In this document: one piece after another, positions 47,001 to 54,464 of the stretch
Layout: the number at the start of each line of letters is the position of its first letter
Numbering within the stretch: position 1 is the first letter of the stretch
Origin: Candidatus Krumholzibacteriota bacterium
GTDB taxonomy: Bacteria; Krumholzibacteriota; Krumholzibacteriia; JAJRXK01
Length of the DNA: 64,000 nt
Reading direction: 5' to 3'
Assembly: GCA_029262065.1 (NCBI GenBank)
Contig: JAJDAC010000046.1
Span: forward strand, 124,001-188,000
Notes under the pieces: model-generated
Databases searched by the model: none
Seen by the model: only the letters and a program-made list of their open reading frames with translations
Told to the model about the DNA's origin: nothing
Made by a program: the position numbers and the translations under genes

Positions 47001-47571
47001 TTTCAAGAGCCGCGAGCTGAGTGGTTGGCCCGCCCAGGGACCGGGTGAGCCCGTGGGATCGCCGGCGGTGGGGGACGTCGATGGCGACGGCAATATGGAG
47101 CTGGTGGTCGGCGGAGTGTTCGATGCGATCGTGGAGATCGACGGACCCAACCAACAGGTAGTGACCCGCGCAAGCGGTGAGCTCCGGGTCTACGATCTGC
47201 CGCCCTCGGCCGCGCCCGCGGTTTGGCCGCAGGGCCGTGGTGGCGCCGGAAACGAGGGTCGCCAATTCGCGGTTTCATCGAGTGTCTCGGTGGCTGGCGG
47301 CACCGCCGTCGACGATCTGTTTCTGCAACCAAACCCCGCGGTGGGGTCGCAGTTGCGGGTGCGGGCCAATGTGTTGCGCGCAACCCAGGCCGTCATCACG
47401 CTCTACAACCTGGAGGGCCAGGAAGTGGCACGGAGGGGGCCGATCACGGGGTTGGCGGGGTCATTCATGGACGAACAGATCTCGATCGAGAATCTGGTGG
47501 CCGGGCACTATATCTGTCGGCTTGAGGCCGACGGAGCGAGCCTCATCCAGGCGTTCGTGGTCGCGCGTTGA
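44095..47571 (+). CDS. M6-metalloprotease-like secreted protein with degenerate zinc motif
   Basis: An 1158-residue secreted protein with signal peptide (LFGAVSLLLVIFGLAATPGYAQ). Residues ~70-500 follow the M6 (immune-inhibitor-A-like) layout, including SVYFDIQMKKVADYFETVSFGALDIEWDVHG and the downstream GIGQFGLMGYGLF. The expected zinc site HExxH appears as F278-E279-F-G-L282, both histidines missing, so it is probably proteolytically dead. Later there are beta-propeller-like FG-GAP strands (DIDGDGPVEVIWHD, DVDGDGNMELVVGG). The end is a type-A-like C-terminal sorting domain (LFLQPNPAVGSQLRV...HYICRLEADGASLIQAFVVAR). A PorV-like barrel gene follows directly. Confidence 0.8.
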   Translation: MPHRLFGAVSLLLVIFGLAATPGYAQSSLTDSQAAQTRLRLLRERAHHLQPVQAKQSQRDILAKRAAPSRLDVLVVGCDFADSLMWGRDLADFPGWPTQRRAGHIIPGTDRFQFAAHDSVYFDIQMKKVADYFETVSFGALDIEWDVHGEIINVPEGMGYYGDADSSSVRLAAMSQFVIDAVDDSVDFSAYDTLLLIHAGAGKETDILGNSPNQIFSNYLDLRDFADAEEAGLLTGPRLLADEGPVEHVLILPESESQDPLTAAGLDGFFGTRGVYCFEFGLRLGMLSLADFTPSGFADSQGIGQFGLMGYGLFAGVGIIPSAPSPLNRMFAGWVEPVVVRDDASLRIGAMDSVGIAETDTTLIKIPITDREYWLVEFRLQDPDGDLFYTFDRLNPNNVPDYFDADSEIGDGIPTGPFDVATDTWESTLGSEWDFFMSDWNGRTPDGCQRGGGSGLYIWHVDEAVIEFHVANGTSAVNSDRDHRAIDVEEADGLQDLDSSLPVPFLLGWDGDTWRGEGASEFGPDTNPSTDTADGIPTGVRMYDMSSVVVDSLPPQDGFCTGFVYRSVMTFAVEFGSTDTALGAAASRHQYVDNPARHDIRLADLGTSGTDPTLDFTPEIVQVGDGGRVYAFDGSLDEWRDGDSDPATEGVLALATPARPWLGPPAVAGFRGDGQAQIFASTESALFAFDATGAELLDGDADAATNGVMWTPPAGTRLVGAPILTMPGPVVAKGPAFDYRLLQLMEADGTVALLRMTWNGGSLTQNVFTLAPGVVSGPACVLVGPSTQPLAIPWRNENSGGFLFVDPETGDWGGALTRGGHGGQPPLAIRLGTGGESSLAWVDSSSVAHLAVVDTPLGADPNPSAFAELGERSSFAATGFASAIVGGPIRPPGNSAPGNPILARSVGASLELLDRALSAQVGSPYRPLFFGEQVLGDSRPASPVLVDIDGDGPVEVIWHDPVGRLHAVDFKSRELSGWPAQGPGEPVGSPAVGDVDGDGNMELVVGGVFDAIVEIDGPNQQVVTRASGELRVYDLPPSAAPAVWPQGRGGAGNEGRQFAVSSSVSVAGGTAVDDLFLQPNPAVGSQLRVRANVLRATQAVITLYNLEGQEVARRGPITGLAGSFMDEQISIENLVAGHYICRLEADGASLIQAFVVAR

Positions 47572-47581
47572 GCGGTCTCGG

Positions 47582-47610
47582 TTGGAAGGGCCCCCGAAGG
47601 GGCGTATATT
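47582..47610 (+). promoter_or_regulatory. Sigma-70 promoter of the PorV-like gene
   Basis: TTGGAA (47582-47587), a 17-nt spacer and TATATT (47605-47610). The first -35 bases lie only 11 nt after the upstream stop. Confidence 0.7.
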
Positions 47611-47614
47611 CATT

Positions 47615-47646
47615 GGGTGTTGCCGGTTCGCCCCTCGGCATCACCC
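47615..47646 (+). other. Leader hairpin upstream of the PorV-like gene
   Basis: GGGTG-T-TGCCG pairs with CGGCA-T-CACCC around a 10-nt loop at the very 5' end of the predicted transcript. Such 5' hairpins commonly protect outer-membrane-protein mRNAs from decay. Confidence 0.55.
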
Positions 47647-47675
47647 CAAACAAACTCGATAGCGTGGGGAGCATC

Positions 47676-48617
47676 ATGCGGACGAATTCAATCTTGGCCA
47701 TTACCGCATCGGTATTCTTGGCCTCTATCCTGATCTGGTCGCTGGCCCCGAGCGAAGCCAGTGCGGGCGAGCCGGGTCAGACCGGGCTGCTGGCGTTGCG
47801 GCTGGGCGTGGGCGCGCGCGCCGGCGCGATGGGCGAAACCGGCGTGGCCGGGGCCCGTGATGGTACCGCGATGTACTGGAACCCGGCCAACCTGGGCTAC
47901 ACCGAGGGAACCCAGCTGGCGGCGCAGCACACCGAGCACTTCGGCCTGTTTCGCAAGGAAACGGTCTCGGTGGCCCATGCGACCGAGATCGGTGCTTTTG
48001 GTGCCATGGTCAGTGGTTTCTACAGCGACGAGCTGTTACGTACCGACGAGGTGAACGCGGGCGTCGTGCAGGGCACGTTCCAGCCCTATGACCTGGTGGT
48101 TGGGTTGGCCTATGCGATCGAGTTCTCGCAGCTGTCGCTGGGCATCACGGGCAAACTTCTCTACGAACGAATCGATTTGTACGACGGGCTGGGCACCGCG
48201 GTCGATATTGGCGTGGTGCACAAGGCCGAGGTGCAGGGCCTGTATCTGGGCGGATCCATCCAGAATATCGGCAACACCATGAAGCTCAACGAGGAAGAGT
48301 TCGACTTGCCCCTGACGCTCCGGGTGGGCGGCGAATTCACGCCCGCCGTGGCCAACGGTCGATTGTCGCTGGCGGCCGAGTTGGTATCTCCGAACGACGG
48401 AAACGCCCGGCTGCACGCCGGGGCCGAGGTCTGGTTGCACGAGACCTTCGCGCTGCGTGGTGGGAACCGGTTTTCGTACGATACGTACGGGCCGACCTTC
48501 GGGGCGGGATTCCGGCGGAACATCTTGTCCATCGACTACGCGTTCATGGTGAACGACAACGATTTCGACAACAATCACCGGATATCGTTGAACGTGGGCT
48601 ACCTCAGGAACGAATAG
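47676..48617 (+). CDS. PorV/PorQ-family outer-membrane beta-barrel
   Basis: A 313-residue protein with signal peptide (ITASVFLASILIWSLAPSEASA) followed by the family start LLALRLGVGARAGAMGETGVAGARDGTAMYWNPANLGY. Alternating beta-strands run to a C-terminal strand HRISLNVGYLRNE. This is the PorV/PorQ (UPF0164) barrel related to FadL; PorV shuttles type-IX-secreted cargo at the outer membrane in Bacteroidetes. GGGGAG precedes the ATG at 47676. It follows the M6-like cargo gene, an arrangement consistent with a T9SS-like pathway, but no core T9SS component is in the window. Its 3' end overlaps lpxH by 14 nt, convergent. Confidence 0.83.
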   Translation: MRTNSILAITASVFLASILIWSLAPSEASAGEPGQTGLLALRLGVGARAGAMGETGVAGARDGTAMYWNPANLGYTEGTQLAAQHTEHFGLFRKETVSVAHATEIGAFGAMVSGFYSDELLRTDEVNAGVVQGTFQPYDLVVGLAYAIEFSQLSLGITGKLLYERIDLYDGLGTAVDIGVVHKAEVQGLYLGGSIQNIGNTMKLNEEEFDLPLTLRVGGEFTPAVANGRLSLAAELVSPNDGNARLHAGAEVWLHETFALRGGNRFSYDTYGPTFGAGFRRNILSIDYAFMVNDNDFDNNHRISLNVGYLRNE

Positions 48618-49347
48618 ACTCGCGTCCGGTTACGTCCACCAGTTCCAGCACGCCGTCCTGCAGTTGGCCGGCGGTGAAGCTGGACACCCAGTCGCCCAGG
48701 CACGTAAACGTCCAACCGTCGAACGGCACCTGTATCGGGCAATGGATGTGTCCGGTAATCAGGTAGTCGACGTCGGCATGGCTGGTGGCTTCGCCGTACA
48801 AGCGTATCCGCTTCTTCAGTGCTTCCACGTCGGTCTGATGTTTTTCGCGCGAGGCTTTCGACAGCGCGAATGCGAAGCGGTGCAGCAACTCGGGGTGGAT
48901 GCTCTTGGCCACGAACACCAGCGCCGGGTTTCGCACCAGGGCCCTGAACACCTTGTAGAACTGGTCGCCCCCCAGAAGGCCGTCGCCATGCGTCAGGCGT
49001 AGGCGCTTCCCCTGGTGCTCGACCACGCTGTGGCTAGCCAGCACGTTCACACCAAGGCTGTTTCGGAGGTAATCGGCGCACCAGATGTCGTGGTTGCCTC
49101 CCACGAAGTGCACGTCGATGCCGCGGTCCAGCGTACGCCGCAGGCCGTACAGCACATCCAGGTTCGACTTGGGCATGAAGTTGGGGTAATCCAACCAGAA
49201 GTCGAAGATGTCGCCCAGCAGGTACAGCGTGCTGTCGGCGGCGAACGAATCCAACCAGGCCACGAAGCGATCGCACCTGAGCGCCTGGCTGGCGGGCGAA
49301 CCGGCCCCGAAATGGCTGTCACTGGCGAAATATACGGTCGCGGACAT
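48604..49347 (-). CDS. lpxH: UDP-2,3-diacylglucosamine diphosphatase-like metallophosphoesterase
   Basis: A 247-residue calcineurin-like phosphoesterase with all metal motifs: SDSHFG, GDIFDFW, GGNHDIW, THGDGL and GHIHCPI. The FWLDYP and GNHDIWCADYLRN context matches LpxH/LpxH2, the enzyme that releases UMP from UDP-2,3-diacylglucosamine to give lipid X in lipid A synthesis at the inner-membrane face. Its presence supports an LPS-type outer membrane. Divergent from htrA; 3' end overlaps the PorV-like gene. Confidence 0.85.
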   Translation of the reverse strand: MSATVYFASDSHFGAGSPASQALRCDRFVAWLDSFAADSTLYLLGDIFDFWLDYPNFMPKSNLDVLYGLRRTLDRGIDVHFVGGNHDIWCADYLRNSLGVNVLASHSVVEHQGKRLRLTHGDGLLGGDQFYKVFRALVRNPALVFVAKSIHPELLHRFAFALSKASREKHQTDVEALKKRIRLYGEATSHADVDYLITGHIHCPIQVPFDGWTFTCLGDWVSSFTAGQLQDGVLELVDVTGRESIRS

Positions 49348-49743
49348 GGACTCTCAGCCGGGTGGGAACAGTATGTGCAGCCAGGGCGTTGAACTAGGGA
49401 CCCTTGGAGCGATGGTCGCCAGGTTAGGACAACCGCCCTCTGGCAGCAAGCCAGGCCAGGATATGGTTGGACAGAGGTGACACCAGCGCCGAGGATACGA
49501 GGTTGAGGCCCCTGGGCTCTCGGGGGCCGGCCAGGCAAGCGAACCAGTACCAACGCGATAGAGCCCGGAGTGGGGTTGACGGTGGGCGCGCTCCAGACTA
49601 GACTGGGGAATATAAGGTGATGATCCGGTCCACGGACAGAGACCCCATCTCTGCTGTGGAATCGCCCCGGGCCTAACCTTCCCTTACTGGACGACCAGAC
49701 ATGCCTGTCGCATTCTACTCGTGCTCGTCGCGAGGAGGAATTC
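49348..49743. promoter_or_regulatory. lpxH/htrA divergent spacer with htrA promoter
   Basis: A 396-nt region without a credible ORF. A good sigma-70 promoter for htrA is visible: TTGACG at 49576-49581, a 17-nt spacer and TAGACT at 49599-49604. The leader of about 130 nt ends in GAGGAGG 6-7 nt before the ATG. No envelope-stress (sigma-E-like) motif was found by eye. The GC-rich stretch 49500-49545 can fold but has no T tract. Confidence 0.65.
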
Positions 49744-51264
49744 ATGTCACGGTGTCGTCACATCCTGCACGCTCGAATCCATGCCGCCCCGGCCGTCCGA
49801 ATAGGACTGCTCTCGCTCGCGGTGGTGTCGACGCTTTTCACTGCCGCTTCTCCCGCGGCGGCCCAGAGTCGTAGCGACCAGCACAAGTACTTCCTGAACT
49901 CCGACGTCCAGAGTCCATTCATGATTGTGGCCGACCGTGTCGGGCCGGCGGTGGTTTCCATTGCCACCAACCGGGCGGGTGGCGAGGACAATCCGCTCGA
50001 AGACATGTTCCGCCAGTTCTTCCCGCGTGGACGTGAGAATGACGAGCGCGAGTTCGAAGCACCCGGCGCGGGCAGTGGCTTCATCGTCACGGCCGACGGG
50101 TATATCCTTACCAACAACCACGTGATCGAAGACGCGGTCGAGATCCTGGTACGCGTTCCCGGCTTCGACCGCGGTCTGGAAGCCACGCTCGTGGGAACCG
50201 ATCCCGGCACCGACCTGGCGCTCATCAAGGTCGAGTACGAAGACGATCTTCCGTACCTCGAGTTCGGTGACAGCGACGAGGTGCGAGTTGGTTCCTGGGC
50301 CATCGCCATCGGCAACCCGTTGGGACAGTTGGCGGGTAGCATGACGGTGGGCATCATCAGCGCCGAGGGGCGTAGTGGCCTGCGCATTCAGGGTGGCACG
50401 CCACGGTACCAGGACTTCTTGCAGACCGACGCCGCCATCAACTTCGGTAATAGTGGTGGCCCCCTCGTGAATATCCACGGCCACGTCATTGGCGTGAACA
50501 CCGCCATCAACGCGGCCGGACAGAACATCGGTTTCGCGGTTCCGAGCAACCTGACCCGGAACATCTACGAGCAGCTGCGTTCGAGCGGGCGCGTGGTGCG
50601 TGGATTCCTGGGTATTCGCATGCGGAATCTCAACCCCGACCTGTCTGACGGCTTCGACCTCGATATCACGCGGGGCGTGGTGGTAGAGGCCGTTCTCGAC
50701 GATACGCCGGCCGAGCGAGCGGGTCTGGAAGTAGGCGACGTCATCACCGAGTTCAACGGCGAGCGCGTCGAGACCGACCGCGACCTTCAGTTTCGCGTGG
50801 CCGAGGCTCCGGTGGGTAAGAAGGCCCGTCTGCGTATCTATCGCGACGGACGCGAGCGGACGCTGGAAGTAACTCTCGATGAGTATCCGGAAGACGCTCA
50901 ATTGGCTTCCGCTCCCAATCCCGTGGATGTGCGTGGCGACGCCTGGCTCGGGATTGAAGTCGCTGATATCACGGACACGCGCAATCGCCGCGTACGCGAC
51001 CTCATCGACACCTTCGACATTTCCGAAGAAGAAGGTGTTCTGGTGCTGGCCGTGAAGCGGGGGAGCGCCGCCGATCGCGCCCGGCTGCGGGCCGGAGACG
51101 TGATCGTGGAGATCGTGAAGATGAACATCCAGAATGTGGAAGACTTTCGCCGCGCGTCGGATCGCTTTGCCGACCGCACGAAGAGTATCGCCATACTCAT
51201 TCGTCGTGGCGAAATGACGAGTTACGTGACCGTCGATCCTACCGAAGGACTGGAAGAAGAGTAG
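49744..51264 (+). CDS. degP: Periplasmic serine protease/chaperone HtrA (DegP)
   Basis: A 506-residue HtrA protein with signal peptide (LLSLAVVSTLFTAASPAAAQ). The trypsin-like domain carries the catalytic triad His126 (NNHVIED), Asp157 (GTDLALI) and Ser237 (NFGNSGGP). Two PDZ domains follow (~290-375, beginning RGFLGIRMRNLNPDL, and ~405-495 with ARLRAGDVIVEI). HtrA proteins degrade or refold damaged envelope proteins and deliver outer-membrane proteins. An AGGAGG ribosome site precedes the ATG and a sigma-70 promoter lies 140 nt upstream. It stands directly before the main sigma factor gene. Confidence 0.95.
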   Translation: MSRCRHILHARIHAAPAVRIGLLSLAVVSTLFTAASPAAAQSRSDQHKYFLNSDVQSPFMIVADRVGPAVVSIATNRAGGEDNPLEDMFRQFFPRGRENDEREFEAPGAGSGFIVTADGYILTNNHVIEDAVEILVRVPGFDRGLEATLVGTDPGTDLALIKVEYEDDLPYLEFGDSDEVRVGSWAIAIGNPLGQLAGSMTVGIISAEGRSGLRIQGGTPRYQDFLQTDAAINFGNSGGPLVNIHGHVIGVNTAINAAGQNIGFAVPSNLTRNIYEQLRSSGRVVRGFLGIRMRNLNPDLSDGFDLDITRGVVVEAVLDDTPAERAGLEVGDVITEFNGERVETDRDLQFRVAEAPVGKKARLRIYRDGRERTLEVTLDEYPEDAQLASAPNPVDVRGDAWLGIEVADITDTRNRRVRDLIDTFDISEEEGVLVLAVKRGSAADRARLRAGDVIVEIVKMNIQNVEDFRRASDRFADRTKSIAILIRRGEMTSYVTVDPTEGLEEE

Positions 51265-51285
51265 GTCGAGGTCGTAGTCATCCGG

Positions 51286-51316
51286 GCCGTCCCCCTCTCG
51301 CCAGTTGTGGGACGGC
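51286..51316 (+). other. Hairpin after htrA
   Basis: GCCGTCCC (51286-51293) pairs with GGGACGGC (51309-51316) in the 147-nt gap before the sigma factor gene. No T tract follows, so termination is uncertain; it may be an mRNA-end stabiliser. A poly-A stretch and a CCCA/TGGG dyad follow. Confidence 0.4.
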
Positions 51317-51411
51317 TCGGAATCACCGTCAGCCAAGGAGGAGGTGAGCAAAAAAACCGACCCAGCTAGCCGGTAGTTGGGTATCTCGTACCCCAGGAAA
51401 GGTGTCCAACC

Positions 51412-52275
51412 ATGGTGCGCCGCAACTCCAAGATCGTCGGACGCATGGATCGGAGCCTGGAATGCTACTTGAGGGAAATCGGGCGGTATTCATTACTGAA
51501 GCGGGAGCAGGAAGTCGAACTTGCCCAGCGTATCCGCCAAGGTGATGACGAAGCTCTGAATGAATTGGTTCGCGCCAATTTGCGCTTCGTGGTGTCCGTC
51601 GCGAAACAGTATCTCGGTCAGGGTCTGTCGCTTCAGGACCTGATCAACGAGGGCAACATAGGTCTGATGAAAGCTGCTCGTCGTTTCGACGAGCAGCGTG
51701 GGTTCAAGTTCATCAGCTATGCTGTCTGGTGGATTCGCCAGGGCATCCTGCAGGCTATCTCCGATCAGTCGCGCGTGGTTCGCTTGCCGCAAAACCGCAC
51801 CGTCGTCCTGCATCGGGTCAACAAAGCCAACGGTCGCCTCCAACAACGGCTGGGCCGCCAGCCGCAACCGAGTGAGATCGCGGTCGAAGCCGATGTGCCC
51901 GAGCGTGACGTACGCGAGGCGCTTCGGATCGGCCAGCCGCCCGTCTATCTGGACGAAGTCCTCACCGAAGACGACGGGCGCACAATGGGTGAAAGCCTGC
52001 CCGACGACAACGCCGTGGGCACCGAGGCTCCGGCGATGGATAGGACGAGGAGTGAGGATCTGGGCCGTGTTCTGGGTATTCTTCCCGAACGCGAGGCCAA
52101 CATCCTTCGACTCTACTTCGGGATTGGCGCACAGACGTCGCTGACCCTGGAGCAGATTGGTGGTCAAATGGGACTCACCCGAGAGCGCATCCGGCAGCTC
52201 AAGGAGCGGGCCCTTCAGAGGCTTAGGCAGCATGAATTAGCAGGGGTTCTGCGCGATCACTACGACGACGCGTGA
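51412..52275 (+). CDS. Primary-type sigma-70 factor (RpoD/SigA-like)
   Basis: A 287-residue sigma factor with region 1.2 (DRSLECYLREIGRYSLLKREQEVELAQRI), region 2 (ALNELVRANLRFVVSVAKQYLGQGLSLQDLINEGNIGLMKAARRFDEQRGFKFISYAVWWIRQGILQAI), region 3, and region 4 (LEQIGGQMGLTRERIRQLKERALQRLR). It lacks the long N-terminal region 1.1 of E. coli RpoD. It therefore resembles the short primary sigma of Bacteroidetes and relatives, or a group-2 (RpoS-like) paralogue; whether it is the essential sigma cannot be told from the window alone. Confidence 0.9.
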   Translation: MVRRNSKIVGRMDRSLECYLREIGRYSLLKREQEVELAQRIRQGDDEALNELVRANLRFVVSVAKQYLGQGLSLQDLINEGNIGLMKAARRFDEQRGFKFISYAVWWIRQGILQAISDQSRVVRLPQNRTVVLHRVNKANGRLQQRLGRQPQPSEIAVEADVPERDVREALRIGQPPVYLDEVLTEDDGRTMGESLPDDNAVGTEAPAMDRTRSEDLGRVLGILPEREANILRLYFGIGAQTSLTLEQIGGQMGLTRERIRQLKERALQRLRQHELAGVLRDHYDDA

Positions 52276-52312
52276 GCTTCTGCCGGTAAGCTGTTGTTAC
52301 TCTGAATTCTAG

Positions 52313-52339
52313 GCCGGCCCCGCCAATGGTGGGGCCGGC
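52313..52339 (+). other. GC-rich hairpin after the sigma factor gene
   Basis: GCCGGCCCC and GGGGCCGGC form a 9-bp stem with a 9-nt loop, 38 nt after the sigma gene stop. It is not followed by a T run, so it is only a possible terminator. The rest of the 290-nt gap holds the M23 promoter below and no credible gene. Confidence 0.45.
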
Positions 52340-52401
52340 TTGGTGGTGCCTCGATGGAACGAGTCTTGCAGTCGTTGGGCATGGAAGTGGTGCGGGCTGC
52401 C

Positions 52402-52430
52402 TTGACAGAGGTCGAACCCTTACTTACGCT
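52402..52430 (+). promoter_or_regulatory. Sigma-70 promoter of the M23 peptidase gene
   Basis: TTGACA (52402-52407), a 17-nt spacer and TACGCT (52425-52430), giving a leader of about 130 nt before the ATG at 52566. Confidence 0.7.
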
Positions 52431-52565
52431 GCCCGTCTCGATATCAAGGCGCGCAACGGACCGCGACGGGAAAGCACCCGCCCCACTCCCTGTCGTTGGC
52501 CATCGTTGGATTCTGACAAAGGCCGCCATCGTCCCGAGACCTCAACCCCGTAGATCTCCTGTCCC

Positions 52566-53477
52566 ATGAAGCAGACTCACTGGACTTTTCTCTACGTTCC
52601 CGCGAATGAAGGCGGAGTGCGCACGATCCATGTGAACAAACGCATGGTTACTGCCCTCGGTCTGTTCGCGGTTCTGATGGTGCTGCTCACCAGCCTGGTC
52701 ACGACCGGCTACGTGAAGCAGGAAAACGTGCTCGACGACCTGTCCGAGCGCGAACGTGACATCTTTGCCTTGCGTAACGAGCTGAGCGAGCTCGAGACCT
52801 CGGTTCGTCAGTACGAGCAACAGATGTCCACGAACTATCAGTTGCAGGAACGTGCGAACCTGCTGGCGGGCCTGGGCCCGTTGGACACCGGAGCAATTGA
52901 AACCGGGGTGGGTGGCCGTGCGCCTCAGGCTGAGAGCCTGATTGGCTTGGACGCGTTGAGCCAGGAACGGATTTCCGAGATCCGCGAGCAGTTGAACAAG
53001 CTGCTCAAGCACGCGCAGTTCCAACGACACGGATACGAGACGGTGCTGCAGACTCTGCGCAACGATCAGAAACTCCGCGACAGCACGCCTTCGATTCGTC
53101 CGGTGCACGGCGGTTGGTTGTCCAGCCGCTACGGGCGACGCGTCGACCCGTTCACCGGGAAGATGGCTTTCCACCGCGGCCTCGACTTTTCGTCGGGTAT
53201 CGGTACGCCCATCTACGCCACGGCCAGTGGCTCGATCACGCGGGCCAGCCGCCACGGGTCCCTGGGCAAACTGGTGGAAGTCGACCACGGGAACGGCTTG
53301 GTTACACGCTATGGTCACCTGAATGATTTCGCGGTGGCCAAGGGCGATCGAATCGAGCGCGGCGATCTGCTGGGGCACATCGGCAACACCGGGCGTAGCA
53401 CGGGGCCGCACCTGCACTACGAAGTGGTGCGCAATGGCCGCTCCGAAAACCCCTGGCTGTACATCATTCGCGACTAG
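52566..53477 (+). CDS. M23 (LytM/NlpD-type) peptidase, membrane anchored
   Basis: A 303-residue envelope protein. It has a basic cytoplasmic end, one transmembrane helix (~27-47), a coiled coil (~55-100) and a second helical segment. The LytM domain (~180-300) has zinc ligands His203 and Asp207 (HRGLD) and His282/His284 (HLHYEV), plus GHLND. All ligands are present, so it is likely an active D,D- or cross-link endopeptidase of peptidoglycan, not a degenerate activator. It is the first gene of a run that continues with the YbbR-domain protein, and the window's envelope-growth genes cluster here. Confidence 0.88.
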   Translation: MKQTHWTFLYVPANEGGVRTIHVNKRMVTALGLFAVLMVLLTSLVTTGYVKQENVLDDLSERERDIFALRNELSELETSVRQYEQQMSTNYQLQERANLLAGLGPLDTGAIETGVGGRAPQAESLIGLDALSQERISEIREQLNKLLKHAQFQRHGYETVLQTLRNDQKLRDSTPSIRPVHGGWLSSRYGRRVDPFTGKMAFHRGLDFSSGIGTPIYATASGSITRASRHGSLGKLVEVDHGNGLVTRYGHLNDFAVAKGDRIERGDLLGHIGNTGRSTGPHLHYEVVRNGRSENPWLYIIRD

Positions 53478-53537
53478 GCCCAGAATCTCCCCACCGACCT
53501 CCGGGGCCGGTAGTCTGATCTTCGGGAGAGGTGGCCG

Positions 53538-54464
53538 ATGCTGAACAATCTTGGCATCAAGCTCCTGTGCGTGCTCGTAGCCGCCGTGCTGTGGGTTCAG
53601 GTCGCAGGAGGGTTGCAGGTCGAGGAAATGGTGCAGCTGCCCTTGGAACTCGTGGGCCTGGCCGATTCCTTGACCGTGCGAACCACCACGGTTCCTGAAC
53701 AGGTTGGCGTACGCATTCGCGGCAGTAAGCTTCAGCTTCTGCGCGACGATGTGCTTCGCAAGAACCCCGGCCGGGTCGAAGTGGACATGTCCAATTCCTC
53801 GCCGGGCTACTACCGATATGAGGTTTCGGTGCTCGATGTCCGCGCGCCAGTAGAAGCGTTGGATATCGTACCGCCCCTCACCCTGAACATCCCCGTCCAT
53901 CGCCTGGCCACGCGTGATGTTCCCGTGCGACTGGCGGTCGAGGGGCAGTTGCCCCAGGGCTTCACCATGGCCGGACGGCCGGAGATCATCCCCGCCGAAG
54001 TGCGGGTGCGAGGCCCCGAGGCTTCGGTCAATCAGCTGAGCCACGTGAACACGTTGCCGGTACGATTCGAGCGACGGCGCGATTCGTTCCGCGAAACGGT
54101 GGGGCTGGTGCAGCCTGACATCGACACCCACGTCCATCCGCTCGAGGTGCAGGTGGAGGTAGTGGTGGACGAGATCGTGGAGCGCCCCTTCGTGAACGTT
54201 CCCATTCGGGTGCTCAGCGAAATGGATCCCGCCCGATACCACGTGGAGCCCACGACCGCGCAAGTGCGCGTGGTGGGCGCATCGGGTGCCGTGCGAGGGC
54301 TGGCGCTGGAGGACGTCTCGGTGCTGCTGAAGATCGGCGAACGTGAGCCGGGTCTCTACGAGCTCGAGCCCGAGGTGGTCGTGCCCGAGGGGATCGCTTC
54401 CACCTCGGTAGAACCGCCGACTTTCCAGCTCATCGTCGAAGTCGAGGGTGAGCAATCCCCGTGA
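53538..54464 (+). CDS. YbbR-domain protein (CdaR-like)
   Basis: A 308-residue protein with one N-terminal transmembrane segment (LGIKLLCVLVAAVLWVQVAG) and about three beta-rich YbbR repeats (e.g. PVHRLATRDVPVRLAVEGQLPQGFTMAG, ERPFVNVPIRVL) in the periplasm. In Firmicutes the homologue CdaR/YbbR binds the diadenylate cyclase CdaA and tunes cyclic-di-AMP. No cyclase gene is adjacent here, but a c-di-AMP hydrolase-type HD protein (PgpH-like) is encoded 5 kb downstream. GTGA overlap couples it to the PhnD-like gene. Confidence 0.8.
   Translation: MLNNLGIKLLCVLVAAVLWVQVAGGLQVEEMVQLPLELVGLADSLTVRTTTVPEQVGVRIRGSKLQLLRDDVLRKNPGRVEVDMSNSSPGYYRYEVSVLDVRAPVEALDIVPPLTLNIPVHRLATRDVPVRLAVEGQLPQGFTMAGRPEIIPAEVRVRGPEASVNQLSHVNTLPVRFERRRDSFRETVGLVQPDIDTHVHPLEVQVEVVVDEIVERPFVNVPIRVLSEMDPARYHVEPTTAQVRVVGASGAVRGLALEDVSVLLKIGEREPGLYELEPEVVVPEGIASTSVEPPTFQLIVEVEGEQSP

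Noticed and set aside
49208-49480. 90-codon ORF in the lpxH/htrA spacer
   Set aside because: Mostly antisense to lpxH and running into the htrA control region; no coding signal.
52354-52569. 71-codon ORF before the M23 peptidase gene
   Set aside because: It spans the predicted promoter at 52402 and overlaps the start of the next gene; no ribosome site and no conserved domain.
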